Assembly: GCF_900215315.1 (NCBI RefSeq)
Contig: NZ_OBEB01000004.1
Span: forward strand, 124,001-188,000
Source of the DNA: Arsukibacterium tuosuense
GTDB taxonomy: Bacteria; Pseudomonadota; Gammaproteobacteria; Enterobacterales; Alteromonadaceae
Direction: 5' to 3'
DNA length: 64,000 nucleotides
Part shown: positions 18,358 to 27,693 of the stretch, one piece after another
How positions within the stretch are numbered: the stretch's first letter is position 1
Layout of the letters: each line of letters starts with the position of its first letter
Notes under the pieces: generated by a model
What the model saw: only the letters and a program-made list of their open reading frames with translations
Databases searched by the model: none
Told to the model about the DNA's origin: nothing
Made by a program: the position numbers and the translations under genes

Positions 18358-18519
18358 ATAAAATTCTGACTGCAATGATTGTATTGATATAACGATTAGA
18401 ACAGATTAAGCAGAAGAATGGCCAGCGTTAGTTCTGGTTGGCAGCGCAGCTATGGCAAAACTCGTACTACAACTCCTGGTATCGCTGTGTTAGGCTACAA
18501 AGTATTAACAGGAGGTACG

Positions 18520-19365
18520 ATGAGTAATTGTAATCAGCCAAAATCGTCCGCACTGGTTGTTGAAGGTGGTGCAATGCGTGGCATTTTTGCTGCGGGCGTG
18601 CTGGACGCCTTTATTGAGCAGCAATATCAGCCGTTTCAGTTTGCCATTGGCGTCTCCGCCGGCTCGACTAACCTAATTGGTTACCTGGCTGCAGATCACG
18701 GTCGCAGCCGCCAGATCTTATTAGACCATGCCCGGCGGGCTGATTTTTTAAACTGGCGCCGTTATCTGAAAGGGGGCCATTTTTGTGACGTCAGCTGGCT
18801 ATGGCACGCCTCTTTTGATGAGGTGCCGCTTAATGTTAGTCATTATGTGCGCCAGCAGGTACCACTTTATGCAGTCACCACCAGCGTCAGTAGTGGCCAG
18901 GCCTGTTATTTTGAAGTGACCGGGGACAATATGCATCAGCTGTTTCCGGCGTCTTGTGCCATACCACTGATGTACCGTGATTTCCCGCGGATAGACGGTG
19001 AGCAAATGACCGACGGCGGTCTGGCTGATGCCATTCCGGTGCTTAAAGCGTATGACATGGGGGCACGGGATATTACCGTGGTACTGTCGCAGCCCAGCGG
19101 CTATCGGAAACGTGCCAGCCGCTTTCCTGTGCTGATGAAACCCTTCTTTAAACAATACCCCTGGCTGTTTACGGCGGTACTGAGCCGGACGGCTCGCTAT
19201 AATCAGGCGCTGGATTTTATTGCCTCGCCACCGGCTGATTGCACGGTCAGGGTGGTGGCGCCGCCTGCTAATTTTGCGGTTGGCCGCTTTTGTCAGAACC
19301 CGCAACAGCTGGAAGCGGGGTATCAGGCCGGTCGGATAAGCGGTTTGCAACATGTCACGGCTTAA
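18520..19365 (+). CDS. Patatin-like phospholipase
   Basis: This 281-aa predicted serine lipid hydrolase has the patatin Ser-Asp dyad: the glycine-rich oxyanion loop EGGAMRGIFAAGVLD, the nucleophile in GVSAG, and the Asp in TDGGLAD. It resembles E. coli YjjU in length and order. The ATG at 18520 has a strong ribosome site (AGGAGGT, 4 bases before it), which decides it over the open frame beginning at 18418. No signal peptide is seen, so it is probably cytoplasmic. It is convergent with ppx, 24 bases apart. Confidence 0.9.
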   Translation: MSNCNQPKSSALVVEGGAMRGIFAAGVLDAFIEQQYQPFQFAIGVSAGSTNLIGYLAADHGRSRQILLDHARRADFLNWRRYLKGGHFCDVSWLWHASFDEVPLNVSHYVRQQVPLYAVTTSVSSGQACYFEVTGDNMHQLFPASCAIPLMYRDFPRIDGEQMTDGGLADAIPVLKAYDMGARDITVVLSQPSGYRKRASRFPVLMKPFFKQYPWLFTAVLSRTARYNQALDFIASPPADCTVRVVAPPANFAVGRFCQNPQQLEAGYQAGRISGLQHVTA

Positions 19366-19389
19366 AGCAGTTATTGCTTTAGTAAGTGC

Positions 19390-20922
19390 TTAGTAAACAA
19401 CGGTCTCTGGCAGGTTCGGGCAATCGAGCCGGAACGCAATTTTCTTCAGGGCCTTTTGTTCCAGCTGCAAATCAGCTGATAATACACTCTGCTGGGCCAG
19501 CCACTCTGGTGGCAACACGAGCTGCAGCTGCTGAGCACTGGCACTGAGCGTAAACTCTGGCACGAAATCGTCCCGTCGCTTCTGATTCAGTAACACTGCC
19601 AGCCGCAATAGGACCAGCAGGTTTATAACCTGTGGTAGCTGATACAAACTGAAAATAGGCAGCTCATCGGCCCGGATTTTACGGCGGTGAAAGCGCACCA
19701 GGCAGGCAAGTAATTGTTGTTGCTCCTGATTAAAGCCTGGCAGGTTGGCGTTTTGCAGAATATAAGCAGAGTGCTTCTGAATACCCGAAGAATTAATTTG
19801 CAGGCCTATTTCATACACCCTGCAGGCAAAACTTAGCAGTAATCCATCGTCGTCAGTGAGTTGCCAGGCAGCCTGTACCTGGTTAAACAGCGCCTGAGCA
19901 GTCTGTTGTACCCGCTGAGTTTGGGCATCGTCAACGGTGTAGCGGCGCATCATGCTGCTGATGGTATGCTCGCGGATGTCATGGTGCTGCAACCGCTCGC
20001 TCATTTCATACAACACGCCTTCCCGCAGCGCGGCATCGACATACACCATCTCATCAATTTGCAGCATGTTAAAAGCGGCAATCAAAATAGCCAGGCCAGG
20101 ACAGAGCAGCAGTTTGCGATCGTCAGTTAAGCCAGTTAATTCCAATTCACTGGCATGATGGTGTTGCAGCAAATGGCGTTTTAGCGCGGTTAAGTCATTC
20201 AGGCGAATGCTGCTGTTATTCCAGCCCAGGCCAGAGATCACATCTTTGATGGTTTTAATGGTGCCTGAGGTGCCGACCGCTTGCTGCCAACCGGCGTTGC
20301 GAAAGCTGCTGACTATGGGCTCCAGCTCCTGCTCGGCCTGCAAGATTGCGCGCTCAAAGCGCCTCAGGCTAATCTTGCCCTGGGCGAAATGGCTCTGGCC
20401 ATAGCTGACGCAGCCCATATTGCGGCTGCTTAAGCGTAGCGGCTGCAACCCTTCACCAATGGCAAATTCGGTACTGCCACCGCCAATGTCAATCACCAGC
20501 CGTTTGGCACTGAAATGTTCAAAGTGGGCGACGCCCTGATAAATAAAACGGGCTTCTTCCTGACCGGATATGACTTCTATCGGGAAAGGGAATACCACTT
20601 TGGCGCGACGTAAAAACGTGGCTGAGTTACGCGCCCGGCGCAGGGTATAGGTAGCAATAACCCTTACGGCGTTCGGGGCGAAGGGCTGCAAAGTATCAGC
20701 AAACTGCGCCAGTACCTGCAAGCCGCGTTCAATGGCTTCTTCGCTCAGCACCAGCTCATCGTTCAGGCCTTCTGCCAACTGTACTTTTTGCTTTTCCCGG
20801 TGTAGTAGTTGCAAAGAGCCGTCAATGACCCGGGCAATAACCATATGAAAACTGTTGGAGCCGAGATCAACGGCTGCCATATAATCAGCGTTTGAAGGCG
20901 CTATTTGTTCAGAATCTGTCAA
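19390..20922 (-). CDS. ppx: Exopolyphosphatase
   Basis: It releases orthophosphate from the ends of polyphosphate. The 510-aa protein has the ASKHA ATPase fold with AAVDLGSNSFHMVIARV at the start, the QEEARFIYQGV tract, the second phosphate loop VIDIGGGSTEF, and a C-terminal HD-like helical domain. Length and layout match E. coli Ppx (513 aa). It starts with TTG in a 4-base TTGA overlap with the ppk stop, so it is coupled to ppk. A later ATG at 20880 would cut conserved N-terminal sequence and has no ribosome site. Confidence 0.96.
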   Translation of the reverse strand: MTDSEQIAPSNADYMAAVDLGSNSFHMVIARVIDGSLQLLHREKQKVQLAEGLNDELVLSEEAIERGLQVLAQFADTLQPFAPNAVRVIATYTLRRARNSATFLRRAKVVFPFPIEVISGQEEARFIYQGVAHFEHFSAKRLVIDIGGGSTEFAIGEGLQPLRLSSRNMGCVSYGQSHFAQGKISLRRFERAILQAEQELEPIVSSFRNAGWQQAVGTSGTIKTIKDVISGLGWNNSSIRLNDLTALKRHLLQHHHASELELTGLTDDRKLLLCPGLAILIAAFNMLQIDEMVYVDAALREGVLYEMSERLQHHDIREHTISSMMRRYTVDDAQTQRVQQTAQALFNQVQAAWQLTDDDGLLLSFACRVYEIGLQINSSGIQKHSAYILQNANLPGFNQEQQQLLACLVRFHRRKIRADELPIFSLYQLPQVINLLVLLRLAVLLNQKRRDDFVPEFTLSASAQQLQLVLPPEWLAQQSVLSADLQLEQKALKKIAFRLDCPNLPETVVY

Positions 20923-23054
20923 TTGTCTGCATCAACCTGTACCGCCTGTTGTCGCGCCAGAAAATGATAAATTTCCTGCTGGGAACGCAAATTGCGTTTA
21001 TTACCGCGCTTAACATAAGCGTTAGAATGTTTGCCGTCAATAATACGCGCCTTAACGTTATCCCGCCACTGGATATCAAGGGTGCTGATAATTTGCTGCT
21101 TAATCCGGTTGTCATAGACCGGCACGCCAACCTCCACCCGCTGATCAATATTGCGGGTCATCCAGTCTGCTGACGAGATATACAACGCGGTGTCGCCGCC
21201 GTTATGAAATAAGTATACCCGGGCATGTTCTAAGTAGCGGTCCAGCACGCTGATGATTTTAATATTCTGGCTTTTACCCGGTAGCCCTGGCAGCAATGAG
21301 CACATACCGCGGATGATCATCCGGATTTTAACCCCGGCCTGGCTGGCTTTATAAAGAAGCTGAACAATTTCTTCATCGACCAGGTTATTCACTTTTAAAA
21401 AGATTTCGGCTTTGCGACCGCTGGTAGCAAAGTCGATTTCGCGCTGAATTAAACTGAGCAGCCGCGGCCGGCTCCAGGTAGGTGAGACAATTAAATGCCG
21501 GAAATTAAAGGGCCGGTACGAGTACTGAATAAACTCAAATACCTGATCAATTTCGGTAGTAATTTCGCTGTGGCAGGTAAACAGGCTCATGTCGGTGTAT
21601 ATGCGGGCGGTTTTCTCATTAAAATTGCCGGTGCCAATGTGGCCATAGCGCATCGCTTTACCTTTTTCCAGACGGGTGATTAAACACAGTTTAGAGTGTA
21701 TTTTCAAAGTGGTCTGGCCGAAAATAACTTCAATGCCGGCATCGGTCATCCGCCGGGCCCAGTTAATGTTATTTTCTTCGTCAAAGCGGGCTTTCAGCTC
21801 CACCACCACGGTGACTTTTTTGCCGTTGCGCACCGCATCCAGTAAGGAGTGAATAACCCGCGAGTGCTTCGCCACCCGGTACATAGTCATTTTAATATGG
21901 CTGACTTTCGGGTCAAATGAGGCCTGGCGCACCCATTCGGTAAAATAACTAAAGTTATGATACGGATAATACAGCAAAATATCAGTGGCCCGGATTGCAT
22001 CAAAACTGGTGGAGTAGTGCTCGAAATCCGGGCTGGGTAATGGCTGCATCGGCGGGAATTCCATACTCTGGTGGCCGAGGTTAGGAAAGCCAATAAAATC
22101 TTTAAAGTTGCGATAGCGACTACCGGCAATCAGCGCATCGGTAGAGCTGGTGCCGAGTTGTTTGGTCAGTACTTTCAGCATTTGCTCGGGCATGGCGGCA
22201 TCGTATACCAGCCGGGTTGGTTCAGATTTTAAGCGCTGGCGAATACCTTTGGACATTTTATCAATCAGGCTCTGGTCAAGGGTGTCACTGATATTATATT
22301 CGGCGTCACGGGTCAGTTTCAGTGAAAAAGTGCAAATGCTGTCAAACTGAAAAAAACCGTTGAATAAGTCGCTGGCGCAGTGGTTGATAATGTCGTCTAA
22401 CAATAAAATCTGCCGGCGGTAATGACCATTTTTTTTCCGGGTATTCAGCTGCAGTGGTAATTCAATAAAGCGCGATACCTCGGCAGTAGGCACTTCGATA
22501 ATGGCGTAATCGGGTTTGCCATTACCGGTCATTTCCACCATCAGGTAGGTGGTGTTATCTTCCAGAATTTTGCTTAGTGAGCTGTCGGTGCTGGACAGGA
22601 TAATGGGTGATATGTGGCGTTTTACTTCGCTGCGGAAAAATGCTTTTACCCAGGCAGACTGCGCCTCGGTCAGTTTGCTGTCATCAATAAGCTCAATATT
22701 GTGCTTGCGCAGCTCCAGCTGAATATCCATATAAATTTTATTAAACTGCTTGCCCAGTTCTTTTACCTGTTGCTGAATTTGCTGCAACAGGGTTTCTGCA
22801 TCTTCGTGCTCCCAGGTCTGGTATTTTTTCAACAGGATCCGCCGCTTCACGTCCGCGACCCGCACCCGGAAAAACTCATCAAGGTTGTTAGAGTAGATGC
22901 CTAAAAACCGTAACCGCTCTATGGGCGGGTTGCGGGTGTCTGCGGCTTCCTGTAATACCCGGCCATTAAAAGCCAGCCAGCTTAGTTCGCGTGGAAATAA
23001 CGGGTAGTCAGGGTGTGCCCCGTTGCTGAGTTGTTGTGATGCTGGCTGATCCAT
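20919..23054 (-). CDS. ppk: Polyphosphate kinase 1
   Basis: It makes long-chain polyphosphate from ATP. The 711-aa protein has the PPK1 order: N-terminal domain starting FPRELSWLAFNGRVLQEA, the SNNLDEFFRVRVADVKRR tract, the autophosphorylated His in KIHSKLCLI, GHIGTGNFNEKTARIYTD, and the second catalytic His in YLEHARVYLF. Two phospholipase-D-like domains form the C-terminal half. ppx follows with a 4-base overlap. A Pho-box-like array stands about 37 bases upstream, so polyphosphate turnover is probably part of the local Pho regulon. Confidence 0.97.
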   Translation of the reverse strand: MDQPASQQLSNGAHPDYPLFPRELSWLAFNGRVLQEAADTRNPPIERLRFLGIYSNNLDEFFRVRVADVKRRILLKKYQTWEHEDAETLLQQIQQQVKELGKQFNKIYMDIQLELRKHNIELIDDSKLTEAQSAWVKAFFRSEVKRHISPIILSSTDSSLSKILEDNTTYLMVEMTGNGKPDYAIIEVPTAEVSRFIELPLQLNTRKKNGHYRRQILLLDDIINHCASDLFNGFFQFDSICTFSLKLTRDAEYNISDTLDQSLIDKMSKGIRQRLKSEPTRLVYDAAMPEQMLKVLTKQLGTSSTDALIAGSRYRNFKDFIGFPNLGHQSMEFPPMQPLPSPDFEHYSTSFDAIRATDILLYYPYHNFSYFTEWVRQASFDPKVSHIKMTMYRVAKHSRVIHSLLDAVRNGKKVTVVVELKARFDEENNINWARRMTDAGIEVIFGQTTLKIHSKLCLITRLEKGKAMRYGHIGTGNFNEKTARIYTDMSLFTCHSEITTEIDQVFEFIQYSYRPFNFRHLIVSPTWSRPRLLSLIQREIDFATSGRKAEIFLKVNNLVDEEIVQLLYKASQAGVKIRMIIRGMCSLLPGLPGKSQNIKIISVLDRYLEHARVYLFHNGGDTALYISSADWMTRNIDQRVEVGVPVYDNRIKQQIISTLDIQWRDNVKARIIDGKHSNAYVKRGNKRNLRSQQEIYHFLARQQAVQVDADN

Positions 23055-23090
23055 TCTGATTGCTCCTGCTTACTGCCTGCAAAGCACACT

Positions 23091-23117
23091 ATGGCATTTT
23101 TGTGACAAAATGATGAA
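23091..23117 (-). promoter_or_regulatory. Pho-box-like array upstream of ppk-ppx
   Basis: On the minus strand TTCAT (23117-23113), GTCAC (23106-23102) and GCCAT (23095-23091) follow at exact 11-base spacing, reading toward ppk. The core TTTCATCATTTTGTCAC resembles the PhoB consensus. This is inference from pattern and context. Confidence 0.68.
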
Positions 23118-23197
23118 ACGCTTCACCCAGCAGAAAGCTGGGTGCAGGTTTGCATTTTAGTTGTGGTGGTAAGATTGGAGGCCGGTTTTCAGTCCGC

Positions 23198-23698
23198 TCA
23201 GGTTTCCACGTCCACCACAATGTCGGCAGCAATGGCTTCCAGCGCCTTGATTACTTCATCACGGCTCAAACCAGCAGGCAGCTGCACGGTTGCTTCGGCG
23301 TGAAACAACGGTACACCCCAGTTTGGTGCGCTTTGCTTATTGCTGGAAAACTGCACGATATTGGTGCCTTTGTGCTTAATCACCGACGATAACTCACGGA
23401 CAATGCCAGGCCGGTCATTGCCGGTAATCACAAAACGTAACTGCTGTTGTTTATTCAGTTCGCTTTGTTCGCCTTGTTGCACTTTTATATCTAAATCACT
23501 GATTTCACTAAGCGCAGTTACCAAAGTGCCCAAATCCGGTTCAGCTACTTCTATTTGCACTATGCCGGCAAAATAGCCTGCCAGGTGGCTTAAGTTACTG
23601 GCCATCCAGTTGCCATTGTGGTCGTTAACTACCCTGGCTAACTGCTCAACTAAACCCGCTTTATCTTTACCAATAACGGTAAGGACTAACTGCTTCAT
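23198..23698 (-). CDS. GcvR-like double ACT-domain regulatory protein
   Basis: This 166-aa cytoplasmic protein is made of two ACT domains (about residues 1-80 and 88-166), beginning LVLTVIGKDKAGLVEQLARVV and LRFVITGNDRPGIVRELSSV. This is the architecture of GcvR, which senses glycine and restrains GcvA in E. coli; it has no DNA-binding domain. A ribosome site GGGA precedes the ATG. No glycine cleavage genes are in the window, so the target is unknown. It is divergent from the pst genes and may be unrelated to phosphate. Confidence 0.85.
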   Translation of the reverse strand: MKQLVLTVIGKDKAGLVEQLARVVNDHNGNWMASNLSHLAGYFAGIVQIEVAEPDLGTLVTALSEISDLDIKVQQGEQSELNKQQQLRFVITGNDRPGIVRELSSVIKHKGTNIVQFSSNKQSAPNWGVPLFHAEATVQLPAGLSRDEVIKALEAIAADIVVDVET

Positions 23699-23837
23699 AT
23701 CGATATTCCCTTACTATCACTTAAGGTTAAACCGCCGTCACCGACGTGAGTTCTGCCCAATATACGTTAAAAAGTGTTTTAGAGTGTAGACACAACTTTC
23801 TGATTTTAAAACGCTACTTAACAATTTATTTTTGGTT

Positions 23838-23867
23838 TGCTGTCTTGTCGCGTTTTGCTGTTATAAG
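23838..23867 (+). promoter_or_regulatory. Candidate sigma-70 promoter of the second pst operon
   Basis: TTGCTG (23838-23843) and TATAAG (23862-23867) are separated by 18 bases. Transcription would begin near 23874, leaving almost no leader for a GTG at 23882 and favouring the ATG at 23903. No clear 11-base Pho repeat accompanies it. Confidence 0.45.
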
Positions 23868-23902
23868 ATAGCAGTAAGTCGGTGAGTACGGGTATAAAAC
23901 AG

Positions 23903-24868
23903 ATGGCGTTAACCAGGTGGCAGACATTTTTGCCGGGGATGATACTAATAATCGTTATTGGTAGTACCGCTGTGTCTGAGGTTGCCGCTAAATCTGACAG
24001 TACTTTATCCAGTGTTGGCTCCGATACGTTGCAACAGGTTATGCAATTGTGGGCCGAAGAATACCGCCGTCGCTACCCGACAGTAAACTTTCAGGTGCAG
24101 AGTATTGGCTCCTCTACTGCACCGGTGGCATTAATTGAAGGCACCGCGCAACTGGGGCCAATGAGCCGCACTATGCGCCAGACTGAAATACAGCAGTTTG
24201 CGCAGCGCTTTGGTTACCCGCCAACCGCAGTGCCGGTTGCGATTGACTTACTTGCCATATATGTTCACCCCGAGAATCCGTTAAGCCAGCTGAGTCTCAG
24301 TCAACTGGATGCGATATTTTCAGTAAACCGGCGTTGTGGGGCGCCGGCCGATATCCAGCATTGGGGGCAGCTGGGCTTAACCGGCCTCTGGCGACAGCGT
24401 TTTATCAGCTTATATAGCCGTAATTCAGTGTCGGGTACTTATGGCTACTTTAAACAACATGTGTTGTGTAATGGTGATATTAAAGCCCGTACCAACCAAC
24501 TTGCAGGGTCGTCCGCTATGCTACGGGCAATCAGTCAGTCGGTAGCAGGTATTGGTTACTCTGGCATTGGCTATGCGACAGAAGATGTGAAAGTACTAAA
24601 GTTAGCGGCTGCTGACGGCCAGGCATTTGCTCCTACTGCGGCAAATGCGCTGGCCGGAGATTATCCGCTGGCCAGACAACTTTATATTTATGTTAACCGG
24701 GTGCCGGGCCAGCCATTAACCGCAAACGAGCAGGCATTTTTCGATCTGGTTTTATCACCCACTGGTCAGCAGTTAGTGGGGCAGGATGGCTTTTTACCGC
24801 TGCCAGCTGAAGAAATCACCCTGTGGCGGCAGACGCTGGGACTGCCGGCCTGGCCGGAGCAGCCATGA
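23903..24868 (+). CDS. pstS: Phosphate-binding periplasmic protein PstS (second Pst system)
   Basis: This is the periplasmic phosphate receptor for the adjacent PstC-PstA-PstB importer. An N-terminal signal segment (about residues 8-30, hydrophobic, ending near SEVAA) precedes a type II binding-protein fold with SVGSDTLQQVMQLW, SIGSSTAPVALIEGTAQLGP and the phosphate-loop sequence SRNSVSGTYGYFK. From the ATG at 23903 it has 321 residues; a GTG at 23882 would add seven. The stop overlaps pstC by 4 bases (ATGA). Its extra cysteine pair (about 147 and 191) is not typical of E. coli PstS. Confidence 0.9.
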   Translation: MALTRWQTFLPGMILIIVIGSTAVSEVAAKSDSTLSSVGSDTLQQVMQLWAEEYRRRYPTVNFQVQSIGSSTAPVALIEGTAQLGPMSRTMRQTEIQQFAQRFGYPPTAVPVAIDLLAIYVHPENPLSQLSLSQLDAIFSVNRRCGAPADIQHWGQLGLTGLWRQRFISLYSRNSVSGTYGYFKQHVLCNGDIKARTNQLAGSSAMLRAISQSVAGIGYSGIGYATEDVKVLKLAAADGQAFAPTAANALAGDYPLARQLYIYVNRVPGQPLTANEQAFFDLVLSPTGQQLVGQDGFLPLPAEEITLWRQTLGLPAWPEQP

Positions 24869-26673
24869 CAGCGTTACGAGCGTCTGAAAACAATGTTTCG
24901 AACAAGCTGCAGCGGCGCCGGCGCTGGTACAACCGGCTGTTTCATGCAGTAATCGGTTTATCCGGGGTCAGCGTGGTGATGATGCTGGCCGCTTTATTTA
25001 TTTATTTATTCAGCGAAGTGGTGCCGTTATTCAGGAATATTACTGCTACCGCTTTGCCAGCGGTAATTTTAGAGACCCCACCTAAGCGGGCAGCGGTACC
25101 CGTCAAAGTGCCCGCGGCGTTAACAGACTGGCAGGGTGCCCCCGTCTTTGACGCCGTATCTGAAAGCGGCGACTACCGGTTGCTGGCCACAGCTGATGGT
25201 GATGCCTGCTTGTATTCCAGCAAGTTTGGTCGTCGTTGCTTGCAGCAGTGGCAGCTGACGGACACCACCGATACCCTGACCAGCTTACGCTGGCTGGCCG
25301 CAGACCAGGCGGTGCTCGCAGGTTATCAGAGCGGCCGTCTGCAGCAGTGGTTTTTGCTGGCAGATAATAGCAAAGCTGCGCATTTCCGGTTAGTCAGAGA
25401 GTTACCCGGCCAGCAGGCCGCGATATTGCATATAGCGGCGGAACATAACAGGCGCGGCTTTGCTACGCTGGCAGCAGATGGCCAGCTGGCACTGTTTTAT
25501 TCGACCATGGCGAAGCCGTTGTGGCAACATGCCAGCGGTATTACTGACGCTACGGCTTTAGCGTTTTCTGCAGATAATCAGCAGCTTAATGTATTTACTT
25601 CGACTAGCCAACATGCCTATGCCATAGACAACCCCCACCCTGAAGTAAACTGGCAAACTTTATGGCACAGTGTCTGGTATGAAGGTTTTGCCCGGCCCGA
25701 TTTTGTCTGGCAGACGTCTTCTGCAGCGGATGACTATCAGCCGAAGTTTTCATTGGTACCGTTAACCATAGGCACCTTGAAAGCTGCACTCTATGCCATG
25801 GTTTTCGCCGCGCCATTGGCCATTATGGCGGCCATTTATACCGCATGTTTCTTGCCGGCCGGGCCTCGCCGCCGTATTAAAGGCCTAATTGAGCTGATGG
25901 CGGCGTTTCCAACGGTTATCCTGGGGTTTATTGCGGCAGTCTGGCTGGCGCCGGTTATTGAAAGCCACCTGCTGGCGTTGTTGCTCTGGGTAATATTGCT
26001 GCCGCTAAGTATTCTGACACTGGCCGCCTTGTGGCCCCGGTTGCCGGTTAGCTTCCGGCAACATTGCAGTGGCGGGCGGGAAATACTGCTACTGATGGTG
26101 TGGCTGGCGTTGGTGAGCATTGTAATATTTGTTGTGGCAAACCGTTTAGATAGCAGCTTGTTTGTCGGTGGTTTACGTTTGTATCTGGATCAACTGGGAA
26201 TTTTTTATGAACAACGTAATGCTCTGATTGTTGGCATCGCCATGGGCTTTGCGGTCGTGCCGGGAATATTTACTATTGCCGATGATGTGCTCTATCAGGT
26301 ACCCCCACAGTTAACCCGGGGCGCCCTGGCCCTTGGCGCGACGCAGTGGCAGACTGTGCTGCGGATCAGTCTGCCTTTGGCGGCGCCAGGACTGATTGCC
26401 GCTACCCTGGTTGGGTTTGGCCGGGCAATTGGTGAAACCATGATTATTTTAATGGCAACCGGTAACAGCCCGATAACCAATTTTAATATTTTTGAAGGGC
26501 TGCGCAGTTTAACGGCCACCCTGGTTATTGAATTACCTGAAGCAACAGTGGGTAGCAGTCATTTCAGAGTATTATTTGTCGCCGCGTTAGTCTTGCTGTT
26601 ATTTACCTTTGTTGCCAACACCGCCGCTGAAGTTATCCGGCAGCGGTTGCGTAAAAAGTATCAGAGGCTGTAG
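24865..26673 (+). CDS. pstC: Phosphate ABC transporter permease PstC, long form
   Basis: This 602-aa inner-membrane permease subunit starts at an ATG that overlaps the pstS stop by 4 bases. The first membrane segment (about residues 30-55) is followed by about 230 extracytoplasmic residues with beta-propeller-like short repeats (for example LLATADGDACLYSSKFG, ADGQLALFYSTM). The permease core begins near residue 295 (LVPLTIGTLKAALYAMVFA) and has the EAA loop RGALALGATQWQTVLRISLP. E. coli PstC is about 319 aa, so the domain between the first and second membrane segments is extra. Long PstC forms are common in marine gammaproteobacteria; what the domain does is not known to me. Confidence 0.92.
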   Translation: MTALRASENNVSNKLQRRRRWYNRLFHAVIGLSGVSVVMMLAALFIYLFSEVVPLFRNITATALPAVILETPPKRAAVPVKVPAALTDWQGAPVFDAVSESGDYRLLATADGDACLYSSKFGRRCLQQWQLTDTTDTLTSLRWLAADQAVLAGYQSGRLQQWFLLADNSKAAHFRLVRELPGQQAAILHIAAEHNRRGFATLAADGQLALFYSTMAKPLWQHASGITDATALAFSADNQQLNVFTSTSQHAYAIDNPHPEVNWQTLWHSVWYEGFARPDFVWQTSSAADDYQPKFSLVPLTIGTLKAALYAMVFAAPLAIMAAIYTACFLPAGPRRRIKGLIELMAAFPTVILGFIAAVWLAPVIESHLLALLLWVILLPLSILTLAALWPRLPVSFRQHCSGGREILLLMVWLALVSIVIFVVANRLDSSLFVGGLRLYLDQLGIFYEQRNALIVGIAMGFAVVPGIFTIADDVLYQVPPQLTRGALALGATQWQTVLRISLPLAAPGLIAATLVGFGRAIGETMIILMATGNSPITNFNIFEGLRSLTATLVIELPEATVGSSHFRVLFVAALVLLLFTFVANTAAEVIRQRLRKKYQRL

Positions 26674-26675
26674 CC

Positions 26676-27665
26676 ATGCTCCGTAACTGGTTTCGTCAGG
26701 GGACGCCCTGGATTTGGTTAAACGCCGGGGCAGTAGCATTGAGCCTGTTGCTGGTAGGCGGGTTACTGGCTTTTATTCTGCTGCAAAGTATCGGCGTGTT
26801 CTGGCCCGGCGATATGTCCGGCCATATTGGTACTAAGTTATTACAATATCTGGCTAACTGGTGGCAGTTCCTTAGTGGCTCATCATCCGATGGCGGTATA
26901 TTTCCGGCGATACTGGGCACGGTACTGATGGTGCTGCTGATGTCGGTACTGGTGACGCCGCTGGGGGTGTTAGCTGCGGTATACTTACATGAATACGCCA
27001 AAGAGGGGCCTTTGCTGCGGGTGATCCGGGTGGCAGTGCATAATCTGGCAGGTGTGCCTTCTATTGTATTTGGCGTGTTTGGCCTTGGCTTTTTTGTTTA
27101 TTTTCTCGGTGGTAGCATCGACAGTCTGTTTTATCGTGACAGCTTGCCGACACCAACCTTTGGCGCACCCGGCCTGTTGTGGGTATCATTAACGCTGGCG
27201 TTACTGACCCTGCCAGTGGTAATTGTGGCCACTGAGCAGGGATTGGCCGGCATTCCAAAAAATCTGCGGCTGGGTTGCTTTGCTCTGGGCGCAACTAAGG
27301 CAGAAGTCATCTGGAAAATAGTGTTACCCCAGGCATCGCCGGCAATGGTGACGGCATTGATGCTGGCGATAGCCCGTGCTGCCGGTGAAGTGGCCCCCCT
27401 GGTGTTTGTTGGTGTGGTGAAATCTGCACCTTCGCTGCCGCTTAGTAGTGAATTTCCCTATCTGCAGCTGCAGCAGAAAATTACCAGTCTGAGCATGCAT
27501 ATTTATGATGCCGGTTTACAAAGTCCGAACGCACAGCTCGCTGAACCGCTGGTGTTTGCGTCAGCGTTGGTGCTGATTACCTTAATATTTATATTGAATC
27601 TGATGGCTTATCGCTTACGCAAGCGTTTAAATTCGCGCTATCGCCAGCGGGCAGTAGAAGAGTAA
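26676..27665 (+). CDS. pstA: Phosphate ABC transporter permease PstA (second Pst system)
   Basis: This 329-aa inner-membrane permease partner of PstC starts 3 bases after the pstC stop. It has six predicted membrane segments, the TVLMVLLMSVLVTPLGVLAAVYLHEYA core entry beginning near residue 83 and the EAA loop LGCFALGATKAEVIWKIVLP. A single extracytoplasmic loop (about 42-75) is short, so unlike the first PstA at the window edge this one is close to standard length. Confidence 0.93.
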   Translation: MLRNWFRQGTPWIWLNAGAVALSLLLVGGLLAFILLQSIGVFWPGDMSGHIGTKLLQYLANWWQFLSGSSSDGGIFPAILGTVLMVLLMSVLVTPLGVLAAVYLHEYAKEGPLLRVIRVAVHNLAGVPSIVFGVFGLGFFVYFLGGSIDSLFYRDSLPTPTFGAPGLLWVSLTLALLTLPVVIVATEQGLAGIPKNLRLGCFALGATKAEVIWKIVLPQASPAMVTALMLAIARAAGEVAPLVFVGVVKSAPSLPLSSEFPYLQLQQKITSLSMHIYDAGLQSPNAQLAEPLVFASALVLITLIFILNLMAYRLRKRLNSRYRQRAVEE

Positions 27666-27693
27666 TAAAACTGTAACATTGGTAGGGTAGGAT

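Noticed and set aside
18358-18417. Possible ArsR operator upstream of acr3
   Set aside because: Only loose AT-rich similarity was seen, with no clean inverted repeat matching known ArsR sites.
23838-23872. Possible Pho box before pstS
   Set aside because: The CTGTC, TTGTC and CTGTT matches are 5, 13 and 18 bases apart, not 11, so they do not form a Pho box.
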